From NCBI GenBank assembly GCA_002360925.1, contig DERN01000010.1, forward strand, positions 218,969 through 282,968: a stretch of DNA of 64,000 nt, given 5' to 3'. The first letter of the stretch is position 1. Every line of letters begins with the position of its first letter. Positions 62,428-64,000 of the stretch are shown in pieces. A program made the translations under genes and the position numbers. The stretch comes from Flavobacteriaceae bacterium UBA3339. Its GTDB lineage: Bacteria; Bacteroidota; Bacteroidia; Flavobacteriales; Flavobacteriaceae. The notes below the pieces were generated by a model, which saw only the letters and a list, made by a program, of their open reading frames with translations, was not told the DNA's origin and did not search any database.

Positions 62428-63740
62428 TGGGAACTTTTAAAATTGAAGGAGGTCATCCTTTAAAAGGAAATGTGCAGCCGCAAGGTGCCAAAAACGAAGC
62501 TTTGCAAGTTTTATGTGCAGTTTTACTGACCGATGAAAAGGTTACAATTTCAAACATTCCTGATATTATCGATGTAAACAAACTAATTTGCTTATTAGGA
62601 AATTTAGGAGTAGCGATTGAAAAAATCGACCGAAACACTTATTCTTTTCAATCAAACAATTTAAATCTTGATTATTTAGAGTCTGAGGGATTCCGTGAAG
62701 AAGGAAAAGCTTTAAGAGGTTCTATCATGATTGTAGGTCCTTTATTAGCTCGTTTCGGAAAAGGATATATTCCGAAACCTGGAGGAGATAAAATTGGACG
62801 TCGTCGTCTTGATACACACTTCGAAGGTTTTATCAATTTGGGAGCAAAATTTAGATATAACAGAGAAGAATATTTCTACGGAGTTGAAGCTCCAAACGGC
62901 TTAAATGGAGCTTATATGCTACTTGACGAAGCTTCTGTTACAGGAACAGCAAATATTATCATGGCTGCTATTTTAGCTAAAGGAACCACTACGATTTACA
63001 ACGCTGCTTGTGAACCTTATTTGCAACAACTTTGCAAAATGTTGAATCAAATGGGAGCAAAAATATCAGGTGTTGGATCTAATTTATTGACTATCGAAGG
63101 AGTTGAAAAACTAAACGGATGCAATCATCGTATTTTGCCCGATATGATCGAAATAGGTTCTTGGATTGGTTTAGCCGCGATGACAAGAAGCGAAATCACG
63201 ATAAAGGATGTAAGTTGGGAAAATTTAGGTGTAATTCCATCTGCTTTTAGAAAATTAGGAATTACGATAGAAAAAGTAAACGATGATATTTACATTCCAG
63301 CTCATACAGAAGGATACGAAATTAAAAGCGACATAGACGGTTCTATTTTAACAATCGCTGATGCGCCCTGGCCGGGATTGACTCCCGATTTATTAAGTAT
63401 TTTTTTAGTAGTCGCTGCACAAGCTCGAGGTGAAGTTTTAATTCATCAAAAAATGTTTGAATCGCGTTTATTCTTCGTTGATAAGCTAATTGATATGGGA
63501 GCTAAAATTATTTTATGCGACCCGCACAGAGCTGTAATTATTGGTCATGACTTTAAATCACAATTAAAAGCAACCAAAATGTCATCGCCCGATATTCGTG
63601 CCGGAATTTCATTATTAATTGCTGCTCTTTCTGCAAAAGGAACAAGCGTAATCCAAAACATTGATCAAATTGATCGTGGTTACGAAAACATCGACGAACG
63701 TTTAAGAGCTCTTGGAGCCAAAATAGAACGATTAGATTAA
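62427..63740 (+). CDS. murA: UDP-N-acetylglucosamine 1-carboxyvinyltransferase
   Basis: 437 residues. First committed step of peptidoglycan synthesis: PEP transfer to UDP-GlcNAc. The two-lobed EPSP-synthase fold is evident, with GNVQPQGAKNEALQVL at the start (PEP/UDP contacts, Lys and Asn) and PDMIEIGSWIGLAAMT, APWPGLTPDLL, SRLFFVDKL. The catalytic loop reads PGGDKIGRRRLDTH, with Asp121 where most MurA have the Cys attacked by fosfomycin (the C115 site in E. coli). Co-transcribed with DUF4290. Confidence 0.97.
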   Translation: MGTFKIEGGHPLKGNVQPQGAKNEALQVLCAVLLTDEKVTISNIPDIIDVNKLICLLGNLGVAIEKIDRNTYSFQSNNLNLDYLESEGFREEGKALRGSIMIVGPLLARFGKGYIPKPGGDKIGRRRLDTHFEGFINLGAKFRYNREEYFYGVEAPNGLNGAYMLLDEASVTGTANIIMAAILAKGTTTIYNAACEPYLQQLCKMLNQMGAKISGVGSNLLTIEGVEKLNGCNHRILPDMIEIGSWIGLAAMTRSEITIKDVSWENLGVIPSAFRKLGITIEKVNDDIYIPAHTEGYEIKSDIDGSILTIADAPWPGLTPDLLSIFLVVAAQARGEVLIHQKMFESRLFFVDKLIDMGAKIILCDPHRAVIIGHDFKSQLKATKMSSPDIRAGISLLIAALSAKGTSVIQNIDQIDRGYENIDERLRALGAKIERLD

Positions 63741-63752
63741 CCATAAAACAAC

Positions 63753-63781
63753 AAAAAGAGCCTTTTGTAAGGCTCTTTTTA
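63753..63781 (+). terminator. terminator after murA
   Basis: Stem AAAAAGAGCC / GGCTCTTTTT, 8-base loop, T tail. Confidence 0.9.
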
Positions 63782-63844
63782 GTTTTTAAGCGTTTGAAAA
63801 TGAGGCACACCTTCAAATTATTCAAGAGGGAAGTAAAAAATGAT

Positions 63845-63874
63845 TTGTCAATTCAAAATTTATGTTGATATTTG
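63845..63874 (+). promoter_or_regulatory. upstream promoter-like element before tRNA-Glu
   Basis: TTG (63845-63847), 19-base spacer, GATATTTG (63867-63874; one mismatch to TAnnTTTG). It is followed by the inverted repeat TTTGCACTCGCAAA (63871-63884). Confidence 0.55.
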
Positions 63875-63934
63875 CACTCGCAAACGGAGATTTGTGTGTT
63901 CATTGATAAGTTATAAAATAATCCAAAAATAAAT

Positions 63935-63964
63935 TTGTAAGACTCATAATTATTTGTAGTTTTG
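63935..63964 (+). promoter_or_regulatory. full promoter of tRNA-Glu
   Basis: TTG (63935-63937), 19-base spacer, TAGTTTTG (63957-63964): a full consensus match, followed by the inverted repeat TTTGCAATCGCAAA (63961-63974), 8 bases before the tRNA. Confidence 0.78.
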
Positions 63965-63981
63965 CAATCGCAAAAATAAAT

Positions 63982-64000
63982 GGTCCGTTCGTCTAGGGGT
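63982..64000 (+). tRNA. tRNA-Glu, 5' part only (window end)
   Basis: The last 19 bases, GGTCCGTTCGTCTAGGGGT, match the acceptor strand and D arm of bacterial tRNA-Glu. The anticodon lies beyond the window, so the type is inferred from the 5' half and the GGTCCG acceptor strand. Confidence 0.75.

Noticed and set aside
63885..63956. A degenerate tRNA or other structured RNA between the two promoter-like elements
   Set aside because: I could not fold a cloverleaf or a stable hairpin with a T tail; the stretch is AT-rich and unstructured to the eye.
1..64000. CRISPR array, prophage, integrase or insertion sequence
   Set aside because: No regularly spaced repeats, no transposase, integrase or phage structural genes, and no long terminal repeats were seen anywhere. 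Gaps between genes are all under 300 bases.

Overview
The window is a contiguous, AT-rich chromosomal segment that looks like a member of the Flavobacteriaceae (phylum Bacteroidota, Flavobacterium/Myroides-like). The grounds are: promoters of the form TTG-N19/20-TAnnTTTG; almost no Shine-Dalgarno sequences; several TonB-dependent receptors with N-terminal carboxypeptidase-regulatory-like domains; families typical of Bacteroidota (DUF4290, DUF6787, DUF6146, START-like); and gene neighbourhoods such as zapA / 6S-like RNA / rny. No rRNA operon, phage, transposase, CRISPR array or plasmid-type gene is visible. Apart from one accessory phosphorus-scavenging cluster, this is core chromosome.

Layout. 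1-2.0 kb: three small plus-strand envelope genes, the first cut by the window edge, followed by two intergenic dispersed-repeat-like elements. 2.1-8.1 kb (minus): a mutL / rhomboid / rhomboid / EEP-phosphatase operon, then a TPR protein with ribH. 8.2-12.0 kb (plus): recF, murB, a glycosyltransferase and an orphan ECF-like sigma factor. 12-14.4 kb (minus): hisS and prmC. 14.4-16 kb (plus): ribD and a YigZ-family gene. 17.4-20 kb (plus): dnaA, a tyrosine phosphatase and a methyltransferase, with a DnaA-box-like site upstream of dnaA. 20.9-22.0 kb: prfB, which carries the +1 programmed frameshift and must be assembled from two frames. 22-26 kb (minus): an ABC exporter, a sigma-54 activator lacking a DNA-binding domain, and a degenerate DEAD-box protein. 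26-27.8 kb (minus): grpE-dnaJ. 28-31.4 kb (plus): a YceI lipoprotein and mutS. 32.1-39.2 kb (plus): purH followed by the cell-shape operon mreB-mreC-mreD-mrdA-rodA.

39.2-52.7 kb is envelope-rich. It holds small secreted proteins, a three-gene cluster of TonB receptor, purple-acid-phosphatase-like enzyme and beta-propeller phytase, a universal stress protein, and a minus-strand group of M23 peptidase, TonB receptor and EF-hand-like lipoprotein. 52.8-55.3 kb: a coiled-coil protein, zapA, a probable 6S-Flavo RNA, rny and tRNA-Met(CAT). 55.5-61.2 kb: a START-like protein, a class IV aminotransferase, yqgE, an HU gene, fmt, recQ and an ATPase. 61.3-64 kb: DUF493, DUF4290 and murA, then tandem promoter-like elements leading into a tRNA-Glu cut by the window end.

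Functionally the segment combines cell-wall precursor synthesis (murA, murB), elongation machinery (mre/rod/PBP2), replication and repair (dnaA, recF, recQ, mutS, mutL), translation (prfB, prmC, hisS, fmt, tRNAs) and riboflavin synthesis (ribD, ribH). I found no clearly undescribed multi-gene system. The points most worth a second look are lineage-specific departures in core proteins: MutL without endonuclease motifs, DnaJ with half its zinc finger, MurA with Asp in place of the fosfomycin-target Cys, a sigma-54 activator without a DNA-binding domain next to a dead helicase fold, and a prfB frameshift Shine-Dalgarno in a lineage that hardly uses one. The phytate cluster and the paired promoter/inverted-repeat elements before tRNA-Glu also merit checking.
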